This document shows positions 8,806 to 17,921 of a DNA stretch of 64,000 bases, piece after piece. Source of the DNA: Roseivivax sp. THAF197b (GTDB lineage Bacteria > Pseudomonadota > Alphaproteobacteria > Rhodobacterales > Rhodobacteraceae); NCBI RefSeq assembly GCF_009363255.1, contig NZ_CP045318.1, forward strand, positions 534,001 through 598,000. The letters are read 5' to 3'. The translations under genes were made by a program, and so were the position numbers. The notes below the pieces were generated by a model. It worked only from the letters and a program-made list of their open reading frames with translations. It made no database searches and was not told where the DNA came from. Numbering within the stretch: position 1 is the stretch's first letter; each line of letters opens with the position of its first letter.

Positions 8806-10326
8806 ATGACCGACTACACCCGGATACACCAAATGGTCGCGGCGCACGCCGCCGCACGACCCGATGCCCCCGCGATGATCGACGCGGACGGAACCTCGCA
8901 TGATTGGAAAGGATACGACGCGGCCATCGACGCCGCCGCCGATCTGCTGGTCGCACGCGGCGTGACCGCAGGCGACCGCGTTCTGATCGTGGCCGAGAAC
9001 TGCTTTGCCGTGGCCGCGCTGGTCATGGCCTGCTCGCGGCTCGACGCCTGGGCGCTGCCCGTGAATGCGCGCATGTCCGCGGCCGAGATCGACCGCATCG
9101 CCGCCCATGCCGAACCGCGCGTCGCGGTCTACACGAGTGCGGTCTCGAAGGAAGCCGCCTTGCATGCGCAAGCTGCGGGCGCGGCAGCGGAGGAGACGGG
9201 CTTCGGCGCCATCCATGTGGCGCCGCTGACGGCCGGGGCGCCCGAACCGGTCGAGGAGGGCACCGATCAGGTCGCCGTCATCCTTTACACGACCGGCACG
9301 ACCGGCGCCCCCAAGGGCGTCATGCTGACCCATGGCAACCTGCTGTTCGCCGCCGCGGCGAGCCGCGATCTGCGCAACCTCACACCCGACGATCACGTCT
9401 ATGGCGCGCTGCCGCTGACCCATGTCTTCGGCCTGGCCTCCATGCTGATGGCCTCGGCCATGACCGGCTGCCAGGTGGAACTGGCCACGCGCTTTTCTGC
9501 CGAGGCGCTCTATCAGGCCCTCAAGCGCGGCGCGACCGTGGTGCCCGCCGTGCCGCAGATGCATGCGGTCCTGATGGCCTATGCCGCCGAGCACGGGCAC
9601 CAGACGCTGGGTTCCGACCGGTTGCGCTATGTCTCTTCGGGGGCAGCGCCGCTCGATCCCGCCTGGAAGCGCAAGGCGGAGGCCTTCTACGGCCTGCCTT
9701 TGCAGAACGGTTACGGCATGACGGAGACGACAGCGGGCGTGTCGGGCACGCGTAACGCCATCGGCGATCCCGATACCTCCGTCGGCCCGCCGCTTCCGGG
9801 CGTGACCGTCAAGCTTGACGAGACCGTCGGCAACGAGCCGGGCGTGGGCGAGGTGCTGACTGCGGGCCCGCATATCATGAAGGGGTATTACAAGAACCCC
9901 GAGGCCACGGCGGCGGCGCTGACCGAAGACGGGTTCATGCGCACCGGCGATCTGGGGCAGCTGGACGATGAGGGGCGGCTGCATATCGTCGGGCGCTCCA
10001 AGGAGCTGATCATCCGTGGCGGCTTCAACGTCTATCCGCCCGAGGTCGAGGCCGCGCTCAACGATCACCCGGCGGTGGTGCAATCGGCTGTCATCGGGCG
10101 CAAGGTCGCAGGTGGCAACGAAGAGGTGCTGGCCTTCTGCCAGATCACCGCGCCGGGGACCGTGGATGCGTCAGAACTCGGGGCGTTCGTCGCGGCGCGT
10201 CTTTCGGGCTACAAGCGGCCCTCGCATATCCTCATCGTGGATGCGTTGCCCGCAGCGGCGACGGGCAAGATCCTCAAGCACAAGCTTTTGGAGACCTTCG
10301 GCGAAGAACTCGACGCGATCGCGTGA
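8806..10326 (+). CDS. Class I adenylate-forming acyl-CoA ligase
   Basis: A 506-residue ANL-superfamily enzyme. It has the P-loop-like VILYTTGTTGAPKGVMLTHG (about residues 157-176), the NGYGMTET adenylate motif, a RTGDLGQLDDEGRL hinge, GRSKELIIRGGFNVYP, and the C-terminal catalytic lysine region AAATGKILKHKL. It would activate a carboxylic acid to its CoA thioester with ATP, supplying the cluster with substrate. The start has AAAGGGAGGAGG upstream. It closes the operon; a hairpin terminator follows at 10355. Chain-length preference cannot be read from sequence. Confidence 0.93.
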   Translation: MTDYTRIHQMVAAHAAARPDAPAMIDADGTSHDWKGYDAAIDAAADLLVARGVTAGDRVLIVAENCFAVAALVMACSRLDAWALPVNARMSAAEIDRIAAHAEPRVAVYTSAVSKEAALHAQAAGAAAEETGFGAIHVAPLTAGAPEPVEEGTDQVAVILYTTGTTGAPKGVMLTHGNLLFAAAASRDLRNLTPDDHVYGALPLTHVFGLASMLMASAMTGCQVELATRFSAEALYQALKRGATVVPAVPQMHAVLMAYAAEHGHQTLGSDRLRYVSSGAAPLDPAWKRKAEAFYGLPLQNGYGMTETTAGVSGTRNAIGDPDTSVGPPLPGVTVKLDETVGNEPGVGEVLTAGPHIMKGYYKNPEATAAALTEDGFMRTGDLGQLDDEGRLHIVGRSKELIIRGGFNVYPPEVEAALNDHPAVVQSAVIGRKVAGGNEEVLAFCQITAPGTVDASELGAFVAARLSGYKRPSHILIVDALPAAATGKILKHKLLETFGEELDAIA

Positions 10327-10354
10327 GGCCGCGCGATCGGTGCGCCTTCGCGTT

Positions 10355-10395
10355 GCGGGCGATGGGACATCCCACCGCCCGCGCCGTTTGCTTTA
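10355..10395. terminator. Terminator-like hairpin between convergent operons
   Basis: A stem of GCGGGCG-A-TGGG against CCCA-C-CGCCCGC (10355-10366 with 10371-10382, one mismatch, 4-nt loop), followed on the plus strand by GCCGTTTGCTTTATT. It lies in the short gap between the acyl-CoA ligase gene and the convergent minus-strand sulfur operon and could terminate transcription from either side. Confidence 0.65.
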
Positions 10396-10563
10396 TTGGG
10401 GCAGGGCCGCACAATGCGCGCCGCCCGCCGCCTGTCCGCTGCCCCAGGCGATCAGCGGGGGCGCGTCGAACCGGTTGAGCCCGCCGCTCTGCGCCTGATC
10501 GAACAGCACCAGCCCGAACAGCAGCGCCATCGTCAGCCCGGCGGTCAGCTTGCGCGTTCTCAT
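10393..10563 (-). CDS. 56-residue exported or membrane small protein coupled to the YeeE/YedE transporter
   Basis: The ATG at 10563 overlaps the transporter stop in an ATGA junction, so translation is probably coupled. The product begins MRTRKLTAGLTMALLFGLVL, a basic N-terminus followed by one hydrophobic segment (about residues 7-22) that could be a signal peptide or membrane anchor. The remaining ~34 residues are Gly/Ala-rich with a single Cys at position 51. I do not recognise the family. Its position at the end of the rhodanese-transporter operon suggests an accessory role in sulfur import (inference). Codon use resembles its neighbours. Confidence 0.6.
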   Translation of the reverse strand: MRTRKLTAGLTMALLFGLVLFDQAQSGGLNRFDAPPLIAWGSGQAAGGAHCAALPQ

Positions 10564-11699
10564 TTGCGGCCCTCCAGTCCGAGGCGCGGCCGCAGCCAGA
10601 CGCCCACGAAGGCCCCGCCGAAGGCCGCGACGAACCAGGCCCAGCCGTGCAGGCTGCCGGTCGAGATTCCGGAGAAGAACGCGCCCACGTTGCAGCCGAA
10701 GGCCAGCCGCGACGAATAGCCCAGAAGGAAGCCCGCGATGATGGTCGCGACCCAGGCGCGTGCGGGCAGGTCCGGCAGGCCCTGTCCCAGCCCCGACCGC
10801 CAGACCGCGACCAGGAAGGCGCCGCCGATGATGCCGAGATTGGTCAGCGAGGTCACATCGGTCAGCAGGCTCTCGCTGATGCGCTCGACATTGCCCGGCG
10901 TGCTCCAGAATGCCGATGCCGAAAGATCCGCGCCCAGCACCGAAGCACCTTTCGCGGCCCAAAGGCCGAGGCCATAGACCACACCCCAGGGCTGGCCCGC
11001 CACCAACAGGTTCAGGATCGCCAGCACCGCCAGCAGACCCGCCGCGATCCAGAGCCTGCGCGGAATGGCGCGGGTGCCGGGGGCGGCCTGCACCAGAAGC
11101 CCGATCGCCACCGCGGCCAGCAGGCCAAGCGTGATCAGAAGGCCCGATGTGCCCTCAAAAACGACGACGGGCAGTGTGCCGAGATTGGTCCACCAAATCA
11201 GGTGATAGGCGCCCGCGAAACTGCCCAGGGCGAAGAAGGGCAGGGCGACAAGGCTCACCGGGTTGCCGGAGCCCGCATTCACCAGAGTGCCCGACCCGCA
11301 GCCCATCACGACCTGCATGGCCGCGCCGAAGACGAAGGCGCCCCCGATCATCGCGAAGCCAATGGGCGCATGGGCGCCGATCATCGTGCCGCCCGCACCT
11401 TGCAGCACCGGGAAAGCCACCAGCGCCACAAGGGCGATGGACAGAAGCTGCGCCAGCGTCCCGCGCGGATCACGCTTGGTGATCAACATGCGCCAGGGCC
11501 CCGCGAAGCCGAAGCGGAAGCCTTCGAGCACGATTCCGAAGCCAAGTCCGATCAGCAGCAGAAGCCCGTAGCGACCGCCCGCATAGGCGGCGACCAGCAG
11601 CGACAGCGCGAATGCCCCCACAATCAGAAGCACGCGCGTCAAAAACGAAGACGCCGGAGCGGTTGCCGCCCCGGTGCCGGTATCACTCACACTGGTCAT
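10560..11699 (-). CDS. YeeE/YedE (TsuA-like) sulfur-compound transporter
   Basis: A 379-residue, highly hydrophobic inner-membrane protein with about 9-10 predicted membrane segments. Two conserved Cys-containing loops are visible: MGCGSGTLVNAGSGNPVS and FGCNVGAFFSGISTGSLHGW, the pseudo-repeat typical of YeeE/YedE. In TsuA such cysteines relay thiosulfate across the membrane. It lies 3 bp downstream of a periplasmic rhodanese gene and overlaps the small protein by 4 bp. Import of thiosulfate or another sulfane-sulfur compound is the likely role. The exact substrate is not proven by sequence. Confidence 0.9.
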   Translation of the reverse strand: MTSVSDTGTGAATAPASSFLTRVLLIVGAFALSLLVAAYAGGRYGLLLLIGLGFGIVLEGFRFGFAGPWRMLITKRDPRGTLAQLLSIALVALVAFPVLQGAGGTMIGAHAPIGFAMIGGAFVFGAAMQVVMGCGSGTLVNAGSGNPVSLVALPFFALGSFAGAYHLIWWTNLGTLPVVVFEGTSGLLITLGLLAAVAIGLLVQAAPGTRAIPRRLWIAAGLLAVLAILNLLVAGQPWGVVYGLGLWAAKGASVLGADLSASAFWSTPGNVERISESLLTDVTSLTNLGIIGGAFLVAVWRSGLGQGLPDLPARAWVATIIAGFLLGYSSRLAFGCNVGAFFSGISTGSLHGWAWFVAAFGGAFVGVWLRPRLGLEGRK

Positions 11700-11702
11700 G
11701 GA

Positions 11703-12635
11703 TCAGAAGACGTTCTTGATCTGGATCCAGAGGCTGCGCAGCGGGCCGGGCACGTTGGCCATCTCGTAGCCCGCATTCGACCAGCCCACCATGCTCTCGG
11801 GGAAGAGCTTCACATTGTCGATCTCGGCAAGCTCCGACAGCGCGAACCAGTTGGTCGCCGCCCAATGGCCGGTATTGCAGAAGGAGATCAGGTTCTCCGC
11901 GCCGTCGAGATTGTTCTCCGTGGCCAGCGATTGCGCGGCCGAGGCGTCGATGATCGTCGGGCCATCGCCGAACCAGCTGTCATGCACGAAGTATTCCGAC
12001 TGGGGCAGGGTGCCGGGGCGCGCGGCCTCGGGGTGCGATTGCTCGCCGTTCCAGAAGCTTTCGGGGCGCGCATCGAGAAGCAGCGTATCGCTCTCGCCGG
12101 AGATCGCGGCCTGCACGTTCTCGACGCTTGCGGTCCAGGTGTTGTCCCATCTCACGGTGATGTCGGAGGGCTCCGGCGTGACCGCCTCTTTTGACAGGGC
12201 GTAGCCTGCCTCGGTCCAGGCGTTGAGGCCGCCGTTCAAGATCGCGATCTCCTCGAAGCCCGAAGATTTCAGCGTCCAGTAGACCCGTGCCGCGGCGCCG
12301 AAATCGGTCACGCTCGCGCCCTGATAGGTCACGACGACCGGCTGATCGGTCTCAAGGCCGAGGCTGCGGAACGTCTCGGTCAGCTTGTCTTCGGGCACCA
12401 ATTGGCCTGGATTGTCCGACGGGCCGCGAAACAGCCCGTAGGGCGCGTTCACTGCACCCTCGATATGGCCGCCGGCATAGCCGTCCTCTTCCGGGCCGCG
12501 AATGTCGAGAACCTGCAGCGTGGGATCCGACAATTCGGTGTTCAGCGCCTCGGCCGAGACGAGCGGACCTTCGATCGCGGCAAAGGCCGGCAGCGCGGTC
12601 AGGGTCAGTGCAAATGCGGAAAGTGTCGTCTTCAT
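11703..12635 (-). CDS. Periplasmic tandem-rhodanese sulfurtransferase
   Basis: A 310-residue protein starting MKTTLSAFALTLTALPAFAA, a clear Sec signal peptide (cleavage near residue 20); the frame is open 33 codons further upstream but without a better start. Two rhodanese domains follow, as in thiosulfate/3-mercaptopyruvate sulfurtransferases. The first carries LQVLDIRGPEE with no catalytic Cys. The second has ISFCNTGHWAATNW, the active-site loop with the persulfide-forming Cys. It probably transfers sulfane sulfur in the periplasm and hands it to the adjacent transporter, whose gene starts 3 bp downstream. It is the promoter-proximal gene of the operon. Confidence 0.92.
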   Translation of the reverse strand: MKTTLSAFALTLTALPAFAAIEGPLVSAEALNTELSDPTLQVLDIRGPEEDGYAGGHIEGAVNAPYGLFRGPSDNPGQLVPEDKLTETFRSLGLETDQPVVVTYQGASVTDFGAAARVYWTLKSSGFEEIAILNGGLNAWTEAGYALSKEAVTPEPSDITVRWDNTWTASVENVQAAISGESDTLLLDARPESFWNGEQSHPEAARPGTLPQSEYFVHDSWFGDGPTIIDASAAQSLATENNLDGAENLISFCNTGHWAATNWFALSELAEIDNVKLFPESMVGWSNAGYEMANVPGPLRSLWIQIKNVF

Positions 12636-13011
12636 CCGTCCATCCTCATGTTTCACGGCGCGGCAAAACGCGCGCCCGTTACGCGGGCAGGTGGCGTGCC
12701 ATACCCGCAAGGGCAAGGCGAAAGCTACAAACATTTGCCCGGAGATGCGCCCTTTAGAGAAGACGCGGGTTCACATGCGCGCAACAGGCAGGAACGGCGT
12801 CCCGCGCCGCGCCCCCTGACCGGGAAAATGTCCGTTCGTCGCGAACCGAACAATACCATACTTCCTTTTTCGGCGCGGCACACCATTTGTTACGCAATCA
12901 AGGCGATCCGACTACCGGTGACCGGTCTGACCCGCGGCTTCGGGTTGAGGCTCGGTGAAAAACACCGCACAAGTACGGGCACTGCCGTTCAGGGACCAGT
13001 GGGGGGATTAC
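12636..13011. promoter_or_regulatory. Divergent intergenic region, sulfur operon / mrp operon
   Basis: 376 bp separate the divergent sulfurtransferase and mrpA genes, so promoters for both operons should be here. It contains a short AT-rich stretch around 12845-12905. I see no clear consensus -35/-10 pair and no other gene. If mrpA starts at the GTG at 12955 rather than 13012, the region is 57 bp shorter. Confidence 0.4.
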
Positions 13012-15870
13012 GTGTCGCTCTTTCTCATCGTTGCGCTGCCATTTCTGGGCGCGCTTTTGCCGGGACTTATGTACGGGGCGGGTCGCAAGGCCTGCGCCAG
13101 CGTCACATTGGCGGTCACGCTGACAGCCCTTGTCGGATTGCTGTCGCGCCTGCCCGAGATCTGGCGGGGCGAGACCCTTTATGCCAGCGTCGAATGGCTG
13201 CCCGCCCTGGGGCTCAACGTCGAATTGTGGCTCGATCCGCTGGGGTTCTTCTTCGCGCTGCTGATCCTCGGGATCGGCTCCCTGATCATCATCTACGGGC
13301 GCTATTACCTCTCCCGCGATGACCACATGGGCGAGTTCTTCACCTACCTGCTGCTCTTCCAGGGCGCGATGGTGGGGATTGTCCTCTCCGACAACATCCT
13401 GCTTCTGCTCATTTTCTGGGAGCTGACCTCGCTCTCGTCCTTCCTGCTGATCGGCTATTGGAAGCACCTGCCCGAAGGCCGCCAGGGCGCACGCATGGCG
13501 CTGACCGTGACCGGCATGGGCGGACTTGCCATGATCGGTGGCGCGCTGATCCTCGGCGATATCGCGGGCAGCTACCGCATCTCCGACATCCTGCAGGCGC
13601 GTGACGCGATTCAGGCGAGCCCGCTTTACACGCCGGCACTGATCCTGATCCTCTTGGGCTGCTTCACCAAATCGGCGCAGTTTCCGTTCCATTTCTGGCT
13701 GCCGCACGCCATGGCAGCCCCCACGCCCGTTTCGGCCTACCTGCACTCCGCCACCATGGTGAAGGCCGGGATCTTCCTGATGGCGCGGCTCTGGCCTGCG
13801 CTCTCGGGCACGCCCGAATGGTTCTACATCGTCACCTCTGCGGGCCTCATCACCATGTGCCTCGGCGCGGTGATCGCGCTGTTCAAGCATGACCTGAAGG
13901 CGCTGCTGGCCTTCTCCACCGTGTCGCATCTGGGCCTGATCACCATGCTTCTGGGCACCGGCACGGCCTTCGGCGTGCTGACTGCGGTGTTCCACATCCT
14001 GAACCACGCGACCTTCAAGGCGGCACTCTTCATGTCGGCGGGCATTGTCGATCACGAGACGCATACCCGCGACATTCGCCGTCTGGGCGGCCTGCGGCAC
14101 CTGATGCCCGTGACCGCGACCATCGCGATCATCGCGGCGCTGTCCATGGCGGGCATTCCGCTGATGAACGGCTTCATCTCGAAGGAGATGATGCTCAAGG
14201 AGGCCCTCTCGACCGAGCTTTACGGCCCCTATTGGCTGGTGCCCGCGCTTGCCACCTTCGGCGCGCTCTTCTCGGCGGCCTATTCCTTCCGGTTCATCGG
14301 GCACGCCTTCCTCGGCAAGGAGCGCGACGATTACCCCGCGCATCCGCATGATCCCAATCCCGGCATGTGGCTGCCGCCTGCCTTCCTGACCGCGCTCGTG
14401 ATCTTCATCGGCGTGCTGCCCTTCGTGGTGGAGCCGTTCGTGAAGTTCGTGACCGCTGCCGTTCTTGGGGGCGTGGCGGAAGTGCCCAGCTATCACCTTG
14501 CCATCTGGCACGGCGTCAACGTGCCGCTGATGATGTCGGGCGTGGCCGTCGTGGGCGGCCTCATTCTGCTGGCGCTCCATGGCGGTCTTCAGAAGGCCTG
14601 GGACGTGACGCCCCGGCCCGAGGCCAAGACCATTTTCGAGGCGATCATCGCAGGCGCGCTCAGCCTTGCGCGGGGCGTGACTGGCGCCTTCCATGATGGC
14701 GCGTTCACGCGCTATGCGGCGATCCTCGCGCTGACCATCGTGGCGGCGGCAGGCCATGCCTGGATGACGGGTGCTACCTCCGCGCCCATGACCATGGGCG
14801 AATGGCCGGGCTTTGCGCCGAGTGCCGGCTGGGTGATGCTGGTCGCGGCCACGGGGGCGCTGGTGGTGTTCCACCATCACCGTCTGCTCGCACTGATCCT
14901 GATGGGGATCATCGGCACGATGGTGTCGATCGGCTTTGCCTTCTTCTCGGCGCCGGACCTCGCGATGACGCAGATCTCGGTCGAGGTCGTGTCCATCATC
15001 CTGCTGCTTCTCGCGCTCAACTTCCTGCCGGATTTCACGCCGAAGGAAAGCACGGGCATGCAGCGCTTCTTCGACGGCACGGTCGCCGTTCTGGGCGGTG
15101 CGGGCGCGGGCCTTTTGAGCTATCATCTGCTGTCGGGCAGCGCCATCGCGCCGCCGATCTCGGGCTATCACCTCGAGAATTCCTATCTCGGCGGGGGCGG
15201 TACCAACGTCGTCAATGTGATCCTCGTGGATTTCCGGGGCTTCGATACGTTCGGCGAGATCATCGTTCTCGGCATTGCGGCCCTCGTGATCTACGCGCTG
15301 ACCGAGACGCTGCTTTCGGGACCGGTGCGTGCGCGGCTTCTCAACCGCGAACCCGACAAACCCCTGTCGGGCGACCGGCACCCGCTGATGATGGTCATCC
15401 TGACACGGGTGATGATGCCCGTGGCGCTGATGGTCGGGGTCTACATCTTCCTGCGTGGCCACAACGAGCCGGGCGGCGGCTTCATCGCGGGCCTCGTCGT
15501 CGCGGTGGCGGTGGTTATGCAATACATGGCCTCGGGCTTTGCCTGGGCGTCGGACCGCCAGCGCTTCCCCTATCACGGGATCATCGGGTCGGGCGTTCTG
15601 GTGGCGGGGCTCACGGGCATCGGCGCCTGGTTCACCGGCACCGAGTTCCTGACCTCGAGCTTCGGATATGTGAAGCTGCCGGGCCTCGAGGCGTTCGAGG
15701 TCGCCTCGGCGCTCTTCTTCGATGTGGGCGTCTTCCTGGCCGTGGTGGGCGCGGTCATGCTGTCGCTCGAAAGTTTCTCCCGGCTCGCGCGGCGGGCCGA
15801 CATGCCGGATTCGGAGTATCCCATGGATATCGACCCGTCCCGCACCCCCGAAACAGAGGGAGGTGCCTGA
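13012..15870 (+). CDS. mrpA: Na+/H+ antiporter subunit A fused to subunit B (MrpAB/PhaAB)
   Basis: A 952-residue integral membrane protein from the GTG at 13012, which has GGGGGGA 5 bp upstream and begins VSLFLIVALPFLGALLPG, matching the family N-terminus. An upstream GTG at 12955 would add 19 hydrophilic residues. The first ~450 residues are the NuoL-like proton-channel domain (FWELTSLSSFLLIGYW, KSAQFPFHFWLPHAMAAPTPVSAYLHSATMVKAG...). The last ~170 residues are an MrpB domain (VGVYIFLRGHNEPGGGFIAGLV). No separate mrpB follows, so the fusion supplies both subunits. Part of a six-gene operon encoding all seven Mrp activities: pH, Na+ and bile/alkali tolerance. Confidence 0.95.
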   Translation: MSLFLIVALPFLGALLPGLMYGAGRKACASVTLAVTLTALVGLLSRLPEIWRGETLYASVEWLPALGLNVELWLDPLGFFFALLILGIGSLIIIYGRYYLSRDDHMGEFFTYLLLFQGAMVGIVLSDNILLLLIFWELTSLSSFLLIGYWKHLPEGRQGARMALTVTGMGGLAMIGGALILGDIAGSYRISDILQARDAIQASPLYTPALILILLGCFTKSAQFPFHFWLPHAMAAPTPVSAYLHSATMVKAGIFLMARLWPALSGTPEWFYIVTSAGLITMCLGAVIALFKHDLKALLAFSTVSHLGLITMLLGTGTAFGVLTAVFHILNHATFKAALFMSAGIVDHETHTRDIRRLGGLRHLMPVTATIAIIAALSMAGIPLMNGFISKEMMLKEALSTELYGPYWLVPALATFGALFSAAYSFRFIGHAFLGKERDDYPAHPHDPNPGMWLPPAFLTALVIFIGVLPFVVEPFVKFVTAAVLGGVAEVPSYHLAIWHGVNVPLMMSGVAVVGGLILLALHGGLQKAWDVTPRPEAKTIFEAIIAGALSLARGVTGAFHDGAFTRYAAILALTIVAAAGHAWMTGATSAPMTMGEWPGFAPSAGWVMLVAATGALVVFHHHRLLALILMGIIGTMVSIGFAFFSAPDLAMTQISVEVVSIILLLLALNFLPDFTPKESTGMQRFFDGTVAVLGGAGAGLLSYHLLSGSAIAPPISGYHLENSYLGGGGTNVVNVILVDFRGFDTFGEIIVLGIAALVIYALTETLLSGPVRARLLNREPDKPLSGDRHPLMMVILTRVMMPVALMVGVYIFLRGHNEPGGGFIAGLVVAVAVVMQYMASGFAWASDRQRFPYHGIIGSGVLVAGLTGIGAWFTGTEFLTSSFGYVKLPGLEAFEVASALFFDVGVFLAVVGAVMLSLESFSRLARRADMPDSEYPMDIDPSRTPETEGGA

Positions 15871-15871
15871 G

Positions 15872-16249
15872 ATGGAAATGCTTGTTGCCAGTGCCATCGG
15901 CATCCTGACCGCGGCGGGGCTGTTCCTCGTGATGCGGCTCAGGACCTTTCCGGTCATCCTGGGCACCGCGCTTCTGACCTATGCGGTCAACGTGTTCCTC
16001 TTTGCCAGCGGGCGTCTCACGATCGGGGCCGCCCCGATCCTGCGCGACGGCATGGAGAACTACGCCGATCCGCTGCCGCAGGCGCTTGTCCTGACGGCCA
16101 TCGTGATCTCCTTCGGCATGACCGCCGTGGTCGTGATGATTGCGCTCGGCGCCTATCTCAGCGGGGATAATGACCGTGTGAACGACACGTTGCCCGACTC
16201 GGTGCCCTCGACCGGCCCGGGCTCCGCGAGCGAGGAGGTGCGGAAATGA
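15872..16249 (+). CDS. mrpC: Na+/H+ antiporter subunit C (MrpC)
   Basis: A 125-residue NuoK-like membrane protein beginning MEMLVASAIGILTAAGLFLV with three predicted membrane helices and the family ADPLPQALVLTAIVISFGMTA motif. The ATG at 15872 is one base past the mrpA stop, with GAGGGAGG just upstream inside mrpA. Its stop overlaps the mrpD start (ATGA). The C-terminal ~25 residues are polar and cytoplasmic. It is a structural subunit of the hetero-oligomeric Mrp complex. Confidence 0.95.
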   Translation: MEMLVASAIGILTAAGLFLVMRLRTFPVILGTALLTYAVNVFLFASGRLTIGAAPILRDGMENYADPLPQALVLTAIVISFGMTAVVVMIALGAYLSGDNDRVNDTLPDSVPSTGPGSASEEVRK

Positions 16250-17919
16250 CCCATTGGATCGTTCTGCCCATCATCATTCCGGCAATGCTGGCTGCCTTCG
16301 TCATCCTTGCGGCCCGCTATCACCGCGAGATCCAGCGCGTGGCGTCCATCGCCGGCACGTTGGCAAGCCTTGCCGTGTCGATCGGGCTTTTCGTGCAGGC
16401 CTCTGACGGGACGCTGACGCTCTACCAGTTGGGCGATTGGGCGGCACCCTTCGGCATCGTTCTGGTGGCGGACCGGCTGGCCACGACGATGCTGGTGCTG
16501 ACCGGCATCCTCGCCATCGCCGTTCTGCTCTATGCCATCGGCACCAACTGGGACAAACGCGGGCGGCATTTCCACGCGCTCTTCCAGTTCCAGCTGATGG
16601 GCATCAACGGCGCGTTCCTGACGGGCGACCTCTTCAACCTCTTCGTCTTCTTCGAGGTGCTGCTGATCGCCTCCTACGGCCTCATGATCCATGGCGGCGG
16701 GGCGAAGCGATTGAAGGCGGGCACGCAATACGTGCTCTACAACCTCCTGGGCTCCACGCTCTTCCTCTTCGCGCTGGGCGCGCTCTATGCCCAGACCGGA
16801 ACGCTCAACATGGCCGACCTGGCCGAGCGCGTGGCTATGATCCCCGCCGAGGATAACGCGGGCATTCGTGTCGCCGCGGTGCTGCTGATCCTCGTCTTCG
16901 CGATCAAGGCCGCCATCGCGCCGGTGCATTTCTGGCTGCCCTCCTCCTATTCGGAGGCGCCGGGGCCGGTGGCGGCACTCTTTGCGATCATGACCAAGGT
17001 CGGGGCCTATTCGATCCTGCGCACCTATACGCTGATCTTCCCGCCCGATCTCGAACTCACGGCGGGCCTGCATGGCTGGTGGTTGCTTCCCGTCGGCATG
17101 ATCGGCCTGATGATCGGCATGGTGGGCGTTCTTGGCGCCTGGCGGATGGACCGGCTGGTGGCCTTCGCGGTGATTGGCTCCATGGGCATGGTGACCATCG
17201 CCATCTCGGTCTTCACCGAGGCCGGGATCAGCGCGGGGCTCTACTACATCGTGCATTCGACCTTCGCCACGGCCGCCCTGTTCCTGATCGTCGACCTGGT
17301 CCTGTCGCATCGCGGCGGAGCGGGCTTGCGGCTCTACGCGTCGATGCCGCTGCCGGGCAATGCGCTCCTTGCGGGGCTGTTCTTCGTCTCCGCCATCGCG
17401 ATGACCGGTCTGCCGCCTCTGTCGGGGTTCCTCGGCAAGCTGCTGATCCTCGATGCGACCTATGACAGCCCGCTCGTGGCCTGGGCCTGGGCGATCATTC
17501 TGGGCTCGTCGCTGATTGCGGTCGTGGGCTTTGCGCGTGCGGGCACCATCGTCTTCTGGAAGTCGCGCCAGATCGCGTCCGAGATGGACGATCCGCGCAC
17601 CGAGATGGACAATGTCGACAGCAAGCCGCGCCCGGCGACCACGCCGCTTCCGACCCTGCCGCTGGTGGCGATTGGCGGGCTCGTCGCGCTGATCATCGCG
17701 CATACGGCCTTCGCGGGGCCCATGACCGCGCATTTCCGCGCGACCTCGGCGCAGCTTTTCAATCCCGGGCCCTACATCTCCGTCGTGCTTGGCACCGAAG
17801 GCAAGGAGATCAAGGAAGGCGGCAATGCGCTGGGTTACAAGAAGGACGATTACGGCAGCTCCGAGGACGGGTACGGTGCGTCCGATGAGGCCGCATCCGA
17901 TGAAGGGGAGGGACACTGA
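16246..17919 (+). CDS. mrpD: Na+/H+ antiporter subunit D (MrpD)
   Basis: A 557-residue NuoM/N-like antiporter-type membrane protein. Typical motifs are LFNLFVFFEVLLIASYGLMI, with the key membrane Glu, and KAAIAPVHFWLPSSYSEAPGPVAALFA, with the channel Lys and His. Roughly 14 membrane helices are predicted. The C-terminal ~50 residues are a charged Gly/Asp/Ser/Tyr-rich tail (KKDDYGSSEDGYGASDEA), longer than in many homologues and probably cytoplasmic. It overlaps mrpC by 4 bp and is 2 bp from mrpE. Confidence 0.95.
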   Translation: MTHWIVLPIIIPAMLAAFVILAARYHREIQRVASIAGTLASLAVSIGLFVQASDGTLTLYQLGDWAAPFGIVLVADRLATTMLVLTGILAIAVLLYAIGTNWDKRGRHFHALFQFQLMGINGAFLTGDLFNLFVFFEVLLIASYGLMIHGGGAKRLKAGTQYVLYNLLGSTLFLFALGALYAQTGTLNMADLAERVAMIPAEDNAGIRVAAVLLILVFAIKAAIAPVHFWLPSSYSEAPGPVAALFAIMTKVGAYSILRTYTLIFPPDLELTAGLHGWWLLPVGMIGLMIGMVGVLGAWRMDRLVAFAVIGSMGMVTIAISVFTEAGISAGLYYIVHSTFATAALFLIVDLVLSHRGGAGLRLYASMPLPGNALLAGLFFVSAIAMTGLPPLSGFLGKLLILDATYDSPLVAWAWAIILGSSLIAVVGFARAGTIVFWKSRQIASEMDDPRTEMDNVDSKPRPATTPLPTLPLVAIGGLVALIIAHTAFAGPMTAHFRATSAQLFNPGPYISVVLGTEGKEIKEGGNALGYKKDDYGSSEDGYGASDEAASDEGEGH

Positions 17920-17921
17920 TC

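Noticed and set aside
12898..15966. A 1022-codon minus-strand open frame opposite mrpA
   Set aside because: Shadow of the mrpA coding strand; the product is charged low-complexity sequence, while the plus strand encodes a clear membrane antiporter.
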